This document shows, one piece after another, positions 43,728 to 54,223 of a stretch of 64,000 bases of DNA. Position 1 is the first letter of the stretch. Every line of letters begins with the position of its first letter. The stretch spans positions 13,645 to 77,644 of the forward strand of contig JH157278.1 in the NCBI GenBank assembly GCA_000226015.1, read 5' to 3'. The position numbers and the translations under genes are program-made. The notes beneath the pieces are model-generated. The model saw only the letters and a list, made by a program, of their open reading frames with translations. It ran no database searches and was not told where the DNA came from. This DNA is from Mnemiopsis leidyi. Taxonomy: Eukaryota > Ctenophora > Tentaculata > Lobata > Bolinopsidae.

Positions 43728-45737
43728 TTATTTCTGTATGCCCCAATTGTGTCCAACCACTGGAATATGCTTGATAAGATAAGCACGATCTTTGCTGGGA
43801 ACGAGAGGATTAGCGCCAGTTTCCACCCACAGGTTGTCAAACGGATAGACTTTTGGGGCGTACATGTTGACGCAGTAGTTCTTGTCGATCCAGTCCATCA
43901 ACTGAAAAACATGGAGCATAAAATCTTGCATGCATCCAAATATGGAAATTCAGAAAGATAGGGATTTCAACTAGATTCAAGGGGGAGGGAATGACCATGA
44001 TTTAGCCTCTTCCATGGTGCCATGGTCGATGGTCAAAAATTTGACCACAACCATAGTCGAAATTTTCCATCTCTCATGGCTCATGCTTTTTTGCCAAAAA
44101 AATCAAAGTTAATGGTTTAAAGTGGTTGGATTTTGAGGTGGAGGGGAGGTAGGTAGGAAAATTTTATGGTGTCTGGTGTAACAACGGCCTTCATGTGTAA
44201 CACTCCGCAAGGCGTTAGTAACAACGTGAACAAGCTTTTATAGCTTCCTACTACGCATAGTTATTTGCTTAAGAAATTTCTTGGTCTAGCACAGCCAATT
44301 ACGCGTGGCTACTTGAACTGCATTTGCAAATGAGTCGGCAAATGTGTCGGCAAATGTGTGTAAATAAGTCATAATGATAAATAAAAGAGCGGACAGAATT
44401 CGAAATTGTCGTTTGGCGGAAAACGAACGAAAATGTTTAAACAAATAAATTGCCATCAAACTAAGAAAACATCGTATGCAGGCAATGCCGATAGCTGTTT
44501 AAAATTGCTGACAGTTTGCAGAGAACTTTTATGGTTCGCTGCTAAGATGCAAAGGTTTGACATATTGATAAAGGTAATTCAGGCAATAAATTCTAAGTTT
44601 GTCACTATAATCGTCCCGAAAAATACCAAAATCGTTATAAACACGAACGGAACTAAACTCTCGAAGTTAAGTTTTCCACGCAAACAGTGGCCGACGTCCT
44701 GCCCCAGAACATCGAGCCCCAGAGCACTTTAACCAAGAGATTCAGCCACAGTGAAGTCCAGCTCCACAACAGACAAATTCGTTAGGGTTCGGGTAAGGGT
44801 TAGGGTAAGGGTAATTGGGGCCAAATATGTGGAAAAAATGTCATTGGGCACGATGTTGTGGGGCAGGACGGCGGGAAGTGGGCGCAATTCTTGTGTAAAT
44901 TACCACGGTCTTGTGTAAATTACATAACCTACATAGCCATAAACCATACTATGCCAGTATTTCAGTATGATAACGGGAAGATTTGTGCTCACTGCACATA
45001 TTGCCTTTATAAGCATGACTTTTGGGAAAATCTCGGTCAGTAGCCATGGTTAATTGTTCGACCCTAACAAGACAAATAACTGGATCGTTAACAAGAATAG
45101 CATGTAAAAGTAGAATTGAGATAACCTGAATGAGGAACCAAACAGAACCGATAACCAATATGAGATCGAGAGTTCCAGCTACATTGTTGGTGTGACCATT
45201 GTCTCGTATGTACTCGGTACCTTGGGGAGTGAGCCACTCCTGAAGAAGAGCTGGTTACACACGGGTTTAACACAGCAGACTGATATAAACTGCAGGACGC
45301 AGGTGATGTGGCTGCAGCAATTGTATAGCGTGTTAGTGGTCTCTGCAACAAATTATTAAACAAGAGCTTTCAAATCATAACTTAAAATTCAAAGCTAAAC
45401 GCTTTAATAGTACTACTAGATTTACCTCCAATATGTGAAAAGTCTCTCCGAAATTCTTTCTCATCCCGATGCCGTAATCGTACTTTACATAAGGATTCTT
45501 GAGCTGTCTGTGGTACATAGGCATGCGGGGGTACATGCTGTTCTCGTTCTGATAAACATCGTTGTGCCAGGACGGTCCCTGAGTGATGGGGAAACTTCCT
45601 CCATACTTGATGTGAAATGGAGAGCCAAACTGGCGCTCTTCCTCCGGATCCATGTACCATTTGTCTCCACGTGCTGGAATTAGAGCTGCGCCGGACAGAG
45701 CTAACCGCGCTGGTCGTAATCTGGCCACGTAAGCCAT
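43728..45737 (-). CDS. NDUFB8: NDUFB8-like complex I accessory subunit
   Basis: Three minus-strand exons: 45737-45426, 45239-45093 and 43901-43728, all phase 0, giving 210 residues (human 186). The N terminus MAYVARLRPARLALSGAAL is Arg-rich like a mitochondrial import signal. KWYMDPEEERQFG, NPYVKYDYGIG and FGETFHI align by eye with the family's DPWYSWDQPGL...NWGEPMHWH region. One membrane span is present (LILVIGSVWFLIQVISILLLHAIL), followed by KVYPFDNLWVETGANPLVPSKD, resembling [21 protein letters not shown]. NDUFB8 is a single-span subunit of the inner-membrane arm of respiratory complex I. The donor after exon 2 (gttaac) is weak, so that border is less sure. Confidence 0.72.
44325..44365. 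repeat. 12-bp tandem repeat, about three units
   Basis: Unit gtcggcaaatgt/gagtcggcaaat repeated within the long NDUFB8-like intron. That intron (43902-45092) otherwise shows no gene. Confidence 0.5.
44783..44813. repeat. degenerate telomere-like repeat
   Basis: ttagggttcgggtaaggg followed by ttagggtaagggtaa: about five imperfect TTAGGG-type units inside the NDUFB8-like intron. Short enough to be chance or an end-repair scar. Confidence 0.4.
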
Positions 45738-47802
45738 GGTCACATTCGTGGGAACACGCTACACTGATATAAACCTACTTGGGAAGGGAAATATTGCTGA
45801 GCTGTGTGTGTGTTGAATATACTAATTTATTACCAGCCAAAAATTTTCATGTGACGGCTGATCTTATATTCTAAAGCTTCTGGAAAGGGGTAAATAGTTT
45901 GAAGTTCCATGCTTGAATCGATCAATCTCATTTATAAATCAATGATACAAACAAAATCTAATTTAATTAATATCTAGTTCATTTTATTAGTATGATATAA
46001 AATTGCTTCCTTCAATATCTTTACTTTACATAAAAACAAAATTGACGATAGTAAGATAATAGGTATCCAGATATAGTATGAATGATGTATTGATCAAAAT
46101 GGAAAAAGAGCATCATGTTCAAACTGTTGAAAATTCGTAACTAGTAAAGCGAATGTCGGACATGATATAAAGCATCGTCTCACTGTTTCAATTTCTCTAT
46201 ACTCTAAACTCTATACTCTATACTCTATACTCTATCCCTTTTAAACGAAAAGTCGAGATTGCTGAGTTCCACGTTATGGCAAAGCTAAAGAAAACGTGTT
46301 CTTTCATTAGGACAAAACAAAAACTTGTGAAACGCAATGGACTTAGTAATCAAATTAAATTGCTGTTACGCACAAATAATCGCTCTTTTGTAATGAAAAG
46401 ATCCCAAGATACTAGAAGATAGAACATAATAGATTCGTGAAATTTCAAACTTCTCTGGTCAAATAGATGAACTTTGCAAGTTCTGTGAGTGTACAAAAGC
46501 AAAATGTAACACCCTTAATTCATACAAATTCAAATTCAACGTTGTTCATCACATTCACAGAATGTATAATGCTTACAGCATACAGTTAATAATACTATCA
46601 TACAAGCGATATCAAACTGAGTTAAAATCGCGATTAATCGACTTGAGGTTTACCAACTTGTTACCACAACGGAATGTTTATTACAAGGACTCTGTCCCAA
46701 CAATAAACCGGTACATCACAATGCGGGCTTTCGCCCATTAAATGTAACGGACTTAGTGACATGGCAGAACTTGGTAAACTCACAGCCACTGTATGCTGTA
46801 GAAAATATCACAAAATTCTCTTCATGCTAGATTTTTGCCCATCGAAAAGGGCTCTTTATATGTCAACCGTATCATAGCTCATGAAAAATAACTGACGTCT
46901 GAATTAGTTTAATACAAGAGATGGATATGTAGCTACACCTTTGCAAATTTCAAATTTTTCATTCTGTGAGATGATGCGACTCCGTTGGTTTTACACACGT
47001 GATAGCTTATTAGCAATAATATTTCAATATTTCATATCCCGTATTGTACAAGTCCATGTCTTCAGCCTTATATGCTTGCCGCACTGATCAACGAATTCTT
47101 GTGTAGTCTGCGACCTGTAGGAGGATATAGCATGTGAACAGTTAGACACATAAACACAGCAATTGTAAACTGTTTTACGAGCTTTTGCATTGAGGTATAA
47201 AGTAGAATAATTATACAATGACAGTTTCGTGTGCGGATATGTTGCACACTTACAGGGCTTACCATATTTAGATAGAACCTATTCGTGTTTCCGAGAATAA
47301 GACTCGGTGGGATCAGTTACACCCACCATTCCGACAATGGAGTACTGATCTAAAATCTACAGCACAGTTGCACCTGTGTTTTAGCCATTAGCACTGGTGA
47401 TAGTTCTCACTATAAAGTCACATAACACACCAATATCCCTTATTTGTAAACCACACTTAGTACACAACACTTCCACGTGCACATTATTCCACAACTGCAC
47501 TTGCTTTTGATTGTGCCTAGTTTACACATCAAAAAGTAACTCGAACTAATTAAGTAAAACCCTGATTCACTGTGCCCATTTGGAAAAGTAGAAATGGCCG
47601 GTTAATTAAGATTTGTACAAGCTTTCCTTTCAGGGAAGGCAAAAAGGCATTTTCAATAAAGGGCGACAGTAAATTGGGATTTCACTGCAAAATAAAATTA
47701 GCAATTCAGCCATTCAACCTATATCAGAAATTTTAATTACACCTAATCATATGTGAAAGCTTACCTTAGTCGTTCTATCTAATAGGGCACAGAGGAGTAA
47801 CA
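45738..47802. other. intergenic, no gene recognised
   Basis: AT-rich with short frames. A ctctata-type tandem repeat (about five units) lies at 46197-46236. No RNA gene seen. Confidence 0.3.
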
Positions 47803-48519
47803 TCAAGTTTGAGAAGCATTGCTGCTATCATCTATATCCAAGGCACCGATGTTATCTTTGATAGGTGTCAAAGGCACTGAGTTTTCTCTCTTTATCTTGC
47901 TACCCTCTTTTAGAAGTGTATTTTCTGCTTTAAGCAACTCGTTCTCCCTGCGCAGCTCGCTCAATTGATTCAATAGCTCAGCATTTGCATCATTGGAATT
48001 GTGCCTGACTTTTCCATTTTCTCTCACCAACTCATTCACAGTCTTTTCCAGGCTGACTATTTCAGAAATAAGTTGAGATCTTGTTTTTGTCTCCAAAATA
48101 TCTGCTTTCATGTTTTCAAATGTTTCAGCAAAATCATTTTCCATGAACACTCCAGGACTTTCATAATCACCTCCTTGAACATCCTCACTGCTTACTGAGT
48201 TGTAGTCTTCATCATCTGAATCATACGACATGTCCACAGGAGTCTGGGTAGGTGTAGAGGTTGGGTGTTCTTGCATTAAGAACTGGGTTGTATTGTTTGG
48301 AGCAGAAATTTTGTTACTTGCAAGCCTTGCTTCACCCTTGATGCGGTCTTTCTCATTGGCCTCTTCCTTTTCTTTCCAAGACAATTTAAAGTAAGGTTTC
48401 TTGTTCTTTTTCTGCTTTTTTGGTGCTCTTCTAGTTTTCTTTTTGAAAATGATGGGGGACGAGCTAGATGGTTGTTGACCATTATGAGGGCTGTTCATTG
48501 TCAAAACAACTGATGCCAT
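47803..48519 (-). CDS. HEXIM: HEXIM-like P-TEFb inhibitor
   Basis: Intronless 238-residue frame. A basic arginine/lysine motif at 26-41 (KKKTRRAPKKQKKNKK) corresponds to the 7SK-RNA-binding and nuclear signal. It runs into KPYFKLSWKEKEE, matching the family's KPYYKLTWEEKKK. SAPNNTTQFLMQEH at 72-85 matches the P-TEFb-inhibitory APYNTTQFLM segment, except that Tyr is Asn. An acidic block follows at 98-120. FMENDFAETFENM (125-137) matches the family's FLQRDFSETYERY. A coiled coil lies at about 148-205. HEXIM proteins, bound to 7SK RNA, dimerise and hold CDK9-cyclin T inactive in the nucleus. An acceptor ends 1 base before the ATG. Vertebrate HEXIM genes are also single-exon. The family call is strong; HEXIM1 versus HEXIM2 does not apply outside vertebrates. 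Confidence 0.9.
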   Translation of the reverse strand: MASVVLTMNSPHNGQQPSSSSPIIFKKKTRRAPKKQKKNKKPYFKLSWKEKEEANEKDRIKGEARLASNKISAPNNTTQFLMQEHPTSTPTQTPVDMSYDSDDEDYNSVSSEDVQGGDYESPGVFMENDFAETFENMKADILETKTRSQLISEIVSLEKTVNELVRENGKVRHNSNDANAELLNQLSELRRENELLKAENTLLKEGSKIKRENSVPLTPIKDNIGALDIDDSSNASQT

Positions 48520-48734
48520 TCTGAAATATGTTTGTATGTAAAAATTGGCTGTTTAGGTTATATAGATCAGAGGCTGTAACCATAATCCTAACAAAAAACT
48601 GTTAGGAAATCGAATTACTGAAAACAGAGACTATGTTCATTGCCATTTATACTTTTATACACATCACACACACATGTGGCTAGATTTTTCCCATACATAA
48701 TTAAATTATCTTTATTTTATATTTTCTTTACTTC
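48520..48734. other. intergenic spacer
   Basis: Upstream region of the HEXIM-like gene. AT-rich, no other feature. Confidence 0.25.
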
Positions 48735-48995
48735 GTTGTTATTTTGTATTTGTATTTGTTACACATGTACCCAGGCTTTTACAGTTATACTGAAGGGGCT
48801 CTGATCCTGGAAGATTCTGGATCTTTCAACAGAGACCCTCCTCATTTAACCCTCAATCACTGTTTCCCAGTCATCCGGCTGAGTCAACCGAAGAAGATTG
48901 CATAGGCAAATGCCCTTAGTGCACTCCTCTAGGATCCAACCCCTGATCTTCTGCGTAGAAAGTTGGGGTAGATACCACTACACCACCAACCCATG
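48735..48995 (-). mobile_element. tRNA-derived SINE
   Basis: On the minus strand the element starts with a tRNA-like head. Box A tggtgtagtgg (48975-48985) matches TRGYNNANNGG. A degenerate box B ggttggatcc lies at 48932-48941. A body of about 150 bp follows, then a tail of repeated aaatac words. There is no coding capacity; it would rely on a LINE. A piece of its body recurs at 49564-49608 on the plus strand. Confidence 0.6.
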
Positions 48996-49563
48996 AAGGT
49001 TCACAAAATTGTATCCCTGCAGATCCAGATAAACTAGCAGACATTATCCAGCAAGACCTCTTTAGTTTGCAACAGAGCAACCAATAAATGAATGGGTAAC
49101 AATCATGGTTAGCAAAACATAAATAATAATATGCAGTTTCAAAAAACATAATATTACAAATAATTCAACCATGTAGATGGAATTTAAGGAAGGGCCAAAG
49201 GGGCTTCAGCCAGTCGTGACATTAAGGTGAAAGAGAACAAAATTGTTCAAACCCAGGTAATCAAATCAGCGCTTGAAATCATACAACTAGTCTTCTATAT
49301 TTTTCAATTCAGCACCACACTGAGTCCAACACTGACAATTTCAACAGATTCAACTCAAATCTGTTAACGTGGTTGACAATATAATCTTGACTCAAGCAGC
49401 TATTTAATCTCAGGTCAGAAATAGAACTTGTGAAGCCATCCTTAAGTCTGGGTTTATGATTTTGGTAAAATCACAGCCCTTGAACTTTGTAGCAGCTTGC
49501 TTTCTTTACTTAACTCGTCAGAAAACCCATGTGCCACCATTAATTGGCTTTTACCAACACAAC
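48996..49563. other. intergenic, no gene recognised
   Basis: AT-rich spacer between the SINE and a fragment of the same family. Confidence 0.25.
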
Positions 49564-49608
49564 CTTCTTAGGTCAATTCAGCCAAATGACTGGGAAATTG
49601 TGATTGAG
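49564..49608 (+). mobile_element. SINE body fragment
   Basis: cttcttaggtcaattcagcc...gactgggaaattgtgattgag resembles the body of the 48735-48995 SINE (cttcttcggttgactcagcc...gactgggaaacagtgattgag) at roughly 80 percent by eye, in the opposite orientation. The tRNA head is missing. Confidence 0.5.
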
Positions 49609-49838
49609 AATATGGAGAATGGTTCCCAATAAACAGCGGCGTGAGGATGCCCCAGCAGCCCCAGCTACACCGGGGGGAGCCGTCATAAGGGGGTACCAAA
49701 TCGTCATAAAAATATGGGACAATTTTGCAAGATTAAGTGCACAACTGGCAAAACCACGTATTTGGTTTAATTACTTCACTATTTATTTAGAATTTTCGGG
49801 CCATATTTTCACAAATAGCTCGGAGTAAGCCCATATAC

Positions 49839-49890
49839 CAGGGGCGCCACTTTGGGGCGCCTTTTTACCGCCGAGGGGCGCCATATTGGC
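49839..49890. repeat. GGGGCGCC short repeat
   Basis: Three copies of ggggcgcc within 50 bases (aggggcgccac, tggggcgcctt, aggggcgccat), a GC island in AT-rich DNA. Spacer around it shows no gene. Confidence 0.4.
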
Positions 49891-50396
49891 TACAGTTACA
49901 ACATTACGCCACTGCAAATACGAATTGTTCCTTGCAGAATGACCAATACTATACCACGCTTTTATTTAATCAATAATCAGTTAATGACTTCATTTAATAG
50001 ACATCCACCAATACCCATATAATAGTAGGAATATGTTTTGACCTTAGCAAAGCATTTGTTAACACTCCTCTTTGTAAACTTGAAAACTATGAGGCCAAGC
50101 TTTGAAACTCTTGTGAAGGTATCTGAAATCTAGATCACATCGTGTAATTCATTCGGTCTCCTTCAGTTATCCATTATAATCTCCTAGACAGCTCTGAGTT
50201 GGTGTAGAGCTGTTGAGACTATAAGGGTGAATAGCTGTCCAGATAGACTGTCTCCTTGAAAAGCTCCAAGTAAACTCTTCTGATAGTGAGGAGTTAACAC
50301 GAATTCCAAGAAAAGTATTTAATAGATACTTAATCAAGTTTTATTTTTTCGTCGTCAATATCAATTAACCATAGAAATATAATAGAAATATATCCT

Positions 50397-50795
50397 TGTG
50401 TTCAGCTTTGGAATCCTGCAGCAGAGCATGGAAATTGGTCTTTAATCTTGAGGATTGAGAGCGTCCAGAGACGCTTTACGAGGATGATTGAAGGGGTAGG
50501 CCTGCTTCCTTACTCTGAGTTGCCTTGCGTTGCGGCTTCGCGCGCTGGGGCTGCCGCTTCGCGGCAGCAGGTCGGGCAACGTCTAACAAACTCTGAGAGG
50601 CTGCAGGTTCTGCAGCTGACAACTCTCGCTGAGAGACGTTCGACAGGTGACCTGATTGAAGTTTATAAAGCCAGCCATGGCTTATCCAAGTTAGTTGGTG
50701 TTCTGAATTTTAGTAGATCTGGATTAAATGTGATTCATGTAAGCCAGGAAAGAGTAAAGATTCAAAAATCAATCGAATCAGGAGAAATTTGTTAA
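50397..50795 (+). mobile_element. LINE reverse-transcriptase C-terminal fragment
   Basis: The frame reads VQLWNPAAEHGNW then LRIESVQRRFTRMIEG and LQVLQLTTLAERRSTGDLIEVYKASHG. This is the typical end of a CR1/L2/RTE-like non-LTR reverse transcriptase (family pattern LExVQRRxTxxI...YxxRLxxLxLxxLxxRRxRGDLIxxYK). The rest of the element is absent, so it is a 5'-truncated relic. It is interrupted at 50520-50589 by a small element with an 8-bp target duplication, which happens to preserve the frame. Confidence 0.75.
50520..50589. mobile_element. TTG...CAA mini-element inside the LINE fragment, 70 bp
   Basis: Perfect 8-bp target duplication actctgag (50512-50519 and 50590-50597). The element runs from ttgccttgcgttgcgg to ggcaacgtctaacaa, with weak terminal inverted repeats and an internal perfect hairpin ctgccg-cttcg-cggcag (50551-50567). 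The hairpin word gctgccgcttcgcggcagca recurs at 52141. It is GC-rich, unlike its host. Confidence 0.7.
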
Positions 50796-50915
50796 ATAAG
50801 GAAAGAAAATTTATTATTTTGGTTTACATTGACAATCAACAATATCATATATAAAAATATGGAAACGATATGGCCAGCTACTCAAAGCAATTTAGGTAAA
50901 GGGAATCGTGAAGCC

Positions 50916-51002
50916 AGCGCGCGCGTCCACCGTAAAATGGCTACGCGCGCGTCAACCATAAGATGGCCGCGCCGCGTACACCATGAGATGGCCGCGCGCG
51001 CC
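50916..51002. repeat. GC-rich minisatellite, about 28-bp unit
   Basis: About three units of the form gcgcgcgtcaaccataagatggcc with gcgcgcg runs. It begins just after the LINE fragment. Confidence 0.6.
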
Positions 51003-52118
51003 AAATTAAAACACTCGTGATAGTTTGGAGACAATATTGTTGAAAGTAAGAGCTAATGGTCTCCGAAGTTTGGCAGAGGGTTAGCGGCCCACTATCAGCA
51101 AGCAGCGGCTATGCAGAGGGCTAAACCAAGGACTCGAGTGCCGTGAGCTTTTCCGAGCCCGTCCTTACCACACCTGCAAAGCCACAACTCACATTCACGG
51201 TGCTCCCACAGCCAGACCACGGTGCAAGTACTGTATTTCGATATCACTACGGTGTAGAAGTTATCAGTTACAGGAATGATTCGTGTTTCATAATTTTGGT
51301 CGAGTAACCCGCCACATCATAAAAATAAAGTGGACACTGTTCTATCCCTTTATGGGAGGAGATAAAATGTTCTATTAGGAAAGTCTCTAGTAAGTGGTAC
51401 TTTAATCACCCCCTGCGCGGGAGGTCGCACTGAGGTCGCACTTTCGGAGGTCGCATGTCGCCGCGACTATCTACGTCATTTCATCGCAACCTCACAGACA
51501 CACTTTTTTGATTTCAAGCAAATCTTTGATACAGGCTGGTAGAGAAACATCAGGGCTACCACTGGAACTAACTCTCATCATTCTAGGTTGAAACCGTGAG
51601 GAGTAATGCTCTTTTCAGTTGGAAGATACGACGGAAGCTGAAAATGTCAAAATTTTTGTCGGACTGCTGTGACAAAACGAGTAAGATATCGAAAATCCGA
51701 GGTCAACCATCTCTCAAAATCGTCTTAACTACCAATGTCCGAAGNNNNNNNNNNTTATTTATTCGGCTTTTACACGAAAATATTATCAAATTTATCTAAA
51801 CTTCTCATGGTCTAAAATTCCATGAGTGATGAGTAATAAATATTCATTGAAACTAGAGGAATGTCTTCCTCTCAGCAACCAGCACCTTTTAAAACATTAA
51901 TAATAGTGTTCCTTTTAACTTTGTCCAATTGCGCGGCGAATGCTCTGCCCATCTCTATTCCCATTTTACTAAGAGTCTACTCATTTCTCATTACAACAGA
52001 TATCAATATTCTCTGGTCGATAAGTGTGCATGTATCAGCTTAATTAACGGAGGTTTAACACATTGTTATGTTGTGGGTGGGCCGAAGGATCAACCAAGCT
52101 ACATGATGTGTACGGAGC
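51003..52118. other. repeat-rich spacer, no gene recognised
   Basis: Holds three copies of gaggtcgca near 51420-51460, a 10-N gap and AT-rich DNA. No supported gene. Confidence 0.3.
51745..51754. other. assembly gap (10 N)
   Basis: Ten unknown bases. Confidence 0.99.
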
Positions 52119-52126
52119 AGCTATTT

Positions 52127-52180
52127 CGCGCGCGCCGGAGGCTGCCGCTTCGCGGCAGCAGGGCTATGCAACGTGTAGCA
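52127..52180. mobile_element. mini-element with hairpin, 54 bp
   Basis: Flanked by perfect 8-bp duplications agctattt (52119-52126 and 52181-52188). It contains the same gctgccgcttcgcggcagc hairpin as the 50520 copy, and its right end (gggctatgcaacgtgtagca) resembles that copy's right end (gtcgggcaacgtctaacaa). Same subfamily, with a shorter left end. Confidence 0.65.
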
Positions 52181-52297
52181 AGCTATTTAAACGGACACGA
52201 TTTCCACTGATAGGCTAGGCAATTTAGGAAATATATGAACTAGCACCGTGCCGAGTAGGTTGTCTGACTTTGTCCGACCCTCATTCTCAATTTTATG

Positions 52298-52382
52298 TTG
52301 TCGAGGTGTTACCCGACCCGCGCGCGGCTCGCAGTTTTCTGCTCTCCTCGTCTAGAACGTTAGACGGATATCATCTCGTCAA
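52298..52382 (+). mobile_element. TTG...CAA mini-element, 85 bp
   Basis: Perfect 8-bp target duplication attttatg (52290-52297 and 52383-52390). Terminal inverted repeats: ttgtcgaggtgttacccgac on the left, and ttgacgagatgatatccgtc as the reverse complement of the right. Between them is cgcgcgcggctcgcag. Confidence 0.8.
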
Positions 52383-52650
52383 ATTTTATGGGAATAAAAT
52401 AATTATAGGAGGGTGCGCGCTGCCGCACAACCTCCGGCGCGCGCGCGACAATATCGCCGAGAGAGAGCCGCGCAGCGCCAGTTAATCTCAACACTCTCTT
52501 TGTGACATTGAATTGCAATGGCTTAGACAAAGTTGAACAAGCTAAGCATGCGGTGTGATTAAAAAACAACCTGCACCTGTCCGAATTTTCAGCCGCGTGA
52601 CAGGCACAAGCTACAATAGTGTAGTAAGTGCACGCCCTGCTTAAAATACA

Positions 52651-52746
52651 TTGTTGAGGTGTTACCGGCCGACTCGCGGGCGGCTTGCAGCTTGCTACTC
52701 TAGCTCTCCTGGCATTAACGTTTATAAACGGATATCATCTCGTCAA
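52651..52746 (+). mobile_element. TTG...CAA mini-element, 96 bp
   Basis: Flanks aaaataca and ataataca match at 7 of 8 bases. The left end ttgttgaggtgttaccggcc and right end cggatatcatctcgtcaa match the 52298 copy with more substitutions, so it is probably older. Confidence 0.72.
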
Positions 52747-53057
52747 ATAATACACACCATGTGAGAGTCTTTGCTCAACACAGGCGATGCGCGTCGAGAA
52801 TTTTTCCGAAATTCATAGACCTATAGATCAAAATTGTAACGCACCCGCTTGCGTGCACGGGTTTTACATCTAATTATGAATTAGGTTATGTTGGCGTGTC
52901 GTCTCTTAGTTCGAAAGACCTGGTCTCGTGGGTTACATAAACGTATTATTGATCTTGTGACCAGGGAAATTCATTCCAGCCTACGTTTCAAGCCCATTTC
53001 TTTCATGCTCCACAGTATCCTTTATTAATTGTTCATCTTCGAATAAAGCTTAAGCTT

Positions 53058-53148
53058 TTGACGAGATGATATCCGTCTAACATTCTAACGAAACGCGAGG
53101 AGAGCAGAAAACTGCGAGCCGCGCGCGGGTCGGGTAACATCTCGACAA
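53058..53148 (-). mobile_element. TTG...CAA mini-element, 91 bp, inverted
   Basis: Perfect 8-bp target duplication ttaagctt (53050-53057 and 53149-53156). In reverse it is nearly identical to the 52298 copy throughout (ctgctctcctcg, gcgcgcggctcgcag), so both are probably recent. Confidence 0.8.
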
Positions 53149-53605
53149 TTAAGCTTATTCAAATAAAGTTTCAATAAAATTTTATACATCATTAGGCTAC
53201 AAGTCTTAGTGGATCTAAATCTAGTCAGTTAAGTTGGGGTCCAGAGTAAGAGTCCGAGGCACCCTGGTGTCTCATCATGGATGTGACCATGAACACAGTA
53301 CAGTGTTGTTCGAAAACTCACAAATAGTCACTGAAACATATGCGTTTCATTTGGTACAATACTTCAATTCAATTTTATATACTTATTCTCTCAACTGATT
53401 ATCATAGTTGTGATCATTTAATTTAAATAAGGTAACTTGTTAGGCTACGAGACCTTTTCGTGTTATCAATGATCACTTAATATAATAACTAATATATAAC
53501 TTGGCTAACCAGCAACCAGCCACAAGTTAATATCAATACGTCAAAAACCATTGATTACAAAGTTCAATAAATTAAAATTGTAAAAACTTTAAAATTCTTA
53601 AATAC
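53149..53605. other. intergenic, no gene recognised
   Basis: AT-rich spacer after the repeat island. Confidence 0.25.
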
Positions 53606-54223
53606 ATGATTCCCAGAAAAGTTGGGATTAACTTGAAAATTAATCTAGAACATTTTAAAAAGTCAAATATGGAAAAAGTTGGATGTGAAAGTAGTGCTTA
53701 TTATTGGAATGTTTCTAATACTGTTCTGTCAAAAATTGAAGGGAAGTCCTATTTGGCCAATAAAACAAGGCATAATGAATTCCTTAGCACAAATCCAATT
53801 GCAGTTAGAAAGTTATGCCTTAACATGAGAGGATTTAGTAGTAGCATGGGCAGTTAGATATTTGTTTTATTTCATGTACCCACCTTTATTGAACTCTTTT
53901 TTATGCAATTTTAATTTTTTATCATCTTCAGGATTTGAAGTAATTTTTTCATTATTGAATTTGGGCTATTTTATAAGCCTCTTAGGACTTAGTTTTATAG
54001 TTTTTTGCTAAATTATTATGATGATGTATGTCATTATGTTATATTCTATTCTATATTCTATTCTATTCTTTATTTTCAAAAAAGTAAAATTCCCAAAAAA
54101 TTTGCAGGGAAGGTTAATCAGTGGAAGTGCCAAAACGAGATTTCAGTAAAACAAGACTGGCATGCAGAACATGAATTTCAAAGTGCTTGGTTGAACGCCT
54201 TACAGAAACCTCAGATATCATAG
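53606..54223 (+). CDS. possible small unidentified gene (two frames)
   Basis: A frame at 53606-53857 (ATG start, 83 residues, including RKLCLNMRGFSSSMGS) and one ending at 54223 (GKVNQWKCQNEISVKQDWHAEHEFQSAWLNALQ) are separated by AT-rich DNA with an acceptor at 54108 (aaatttgcag). They may be exons of one small gene. No donor joining them is convincing and no family is recognised. The second piece has the look of real protein (Trp, His and charged mix). Confidence 0.25.

Noticed and set aside
48930-48995. True tRNA gene
   Set aside because: Box B is imperfect, no clean acceptor stem can be paired, and a body plus A-rich tail follows; it is a SINE head.
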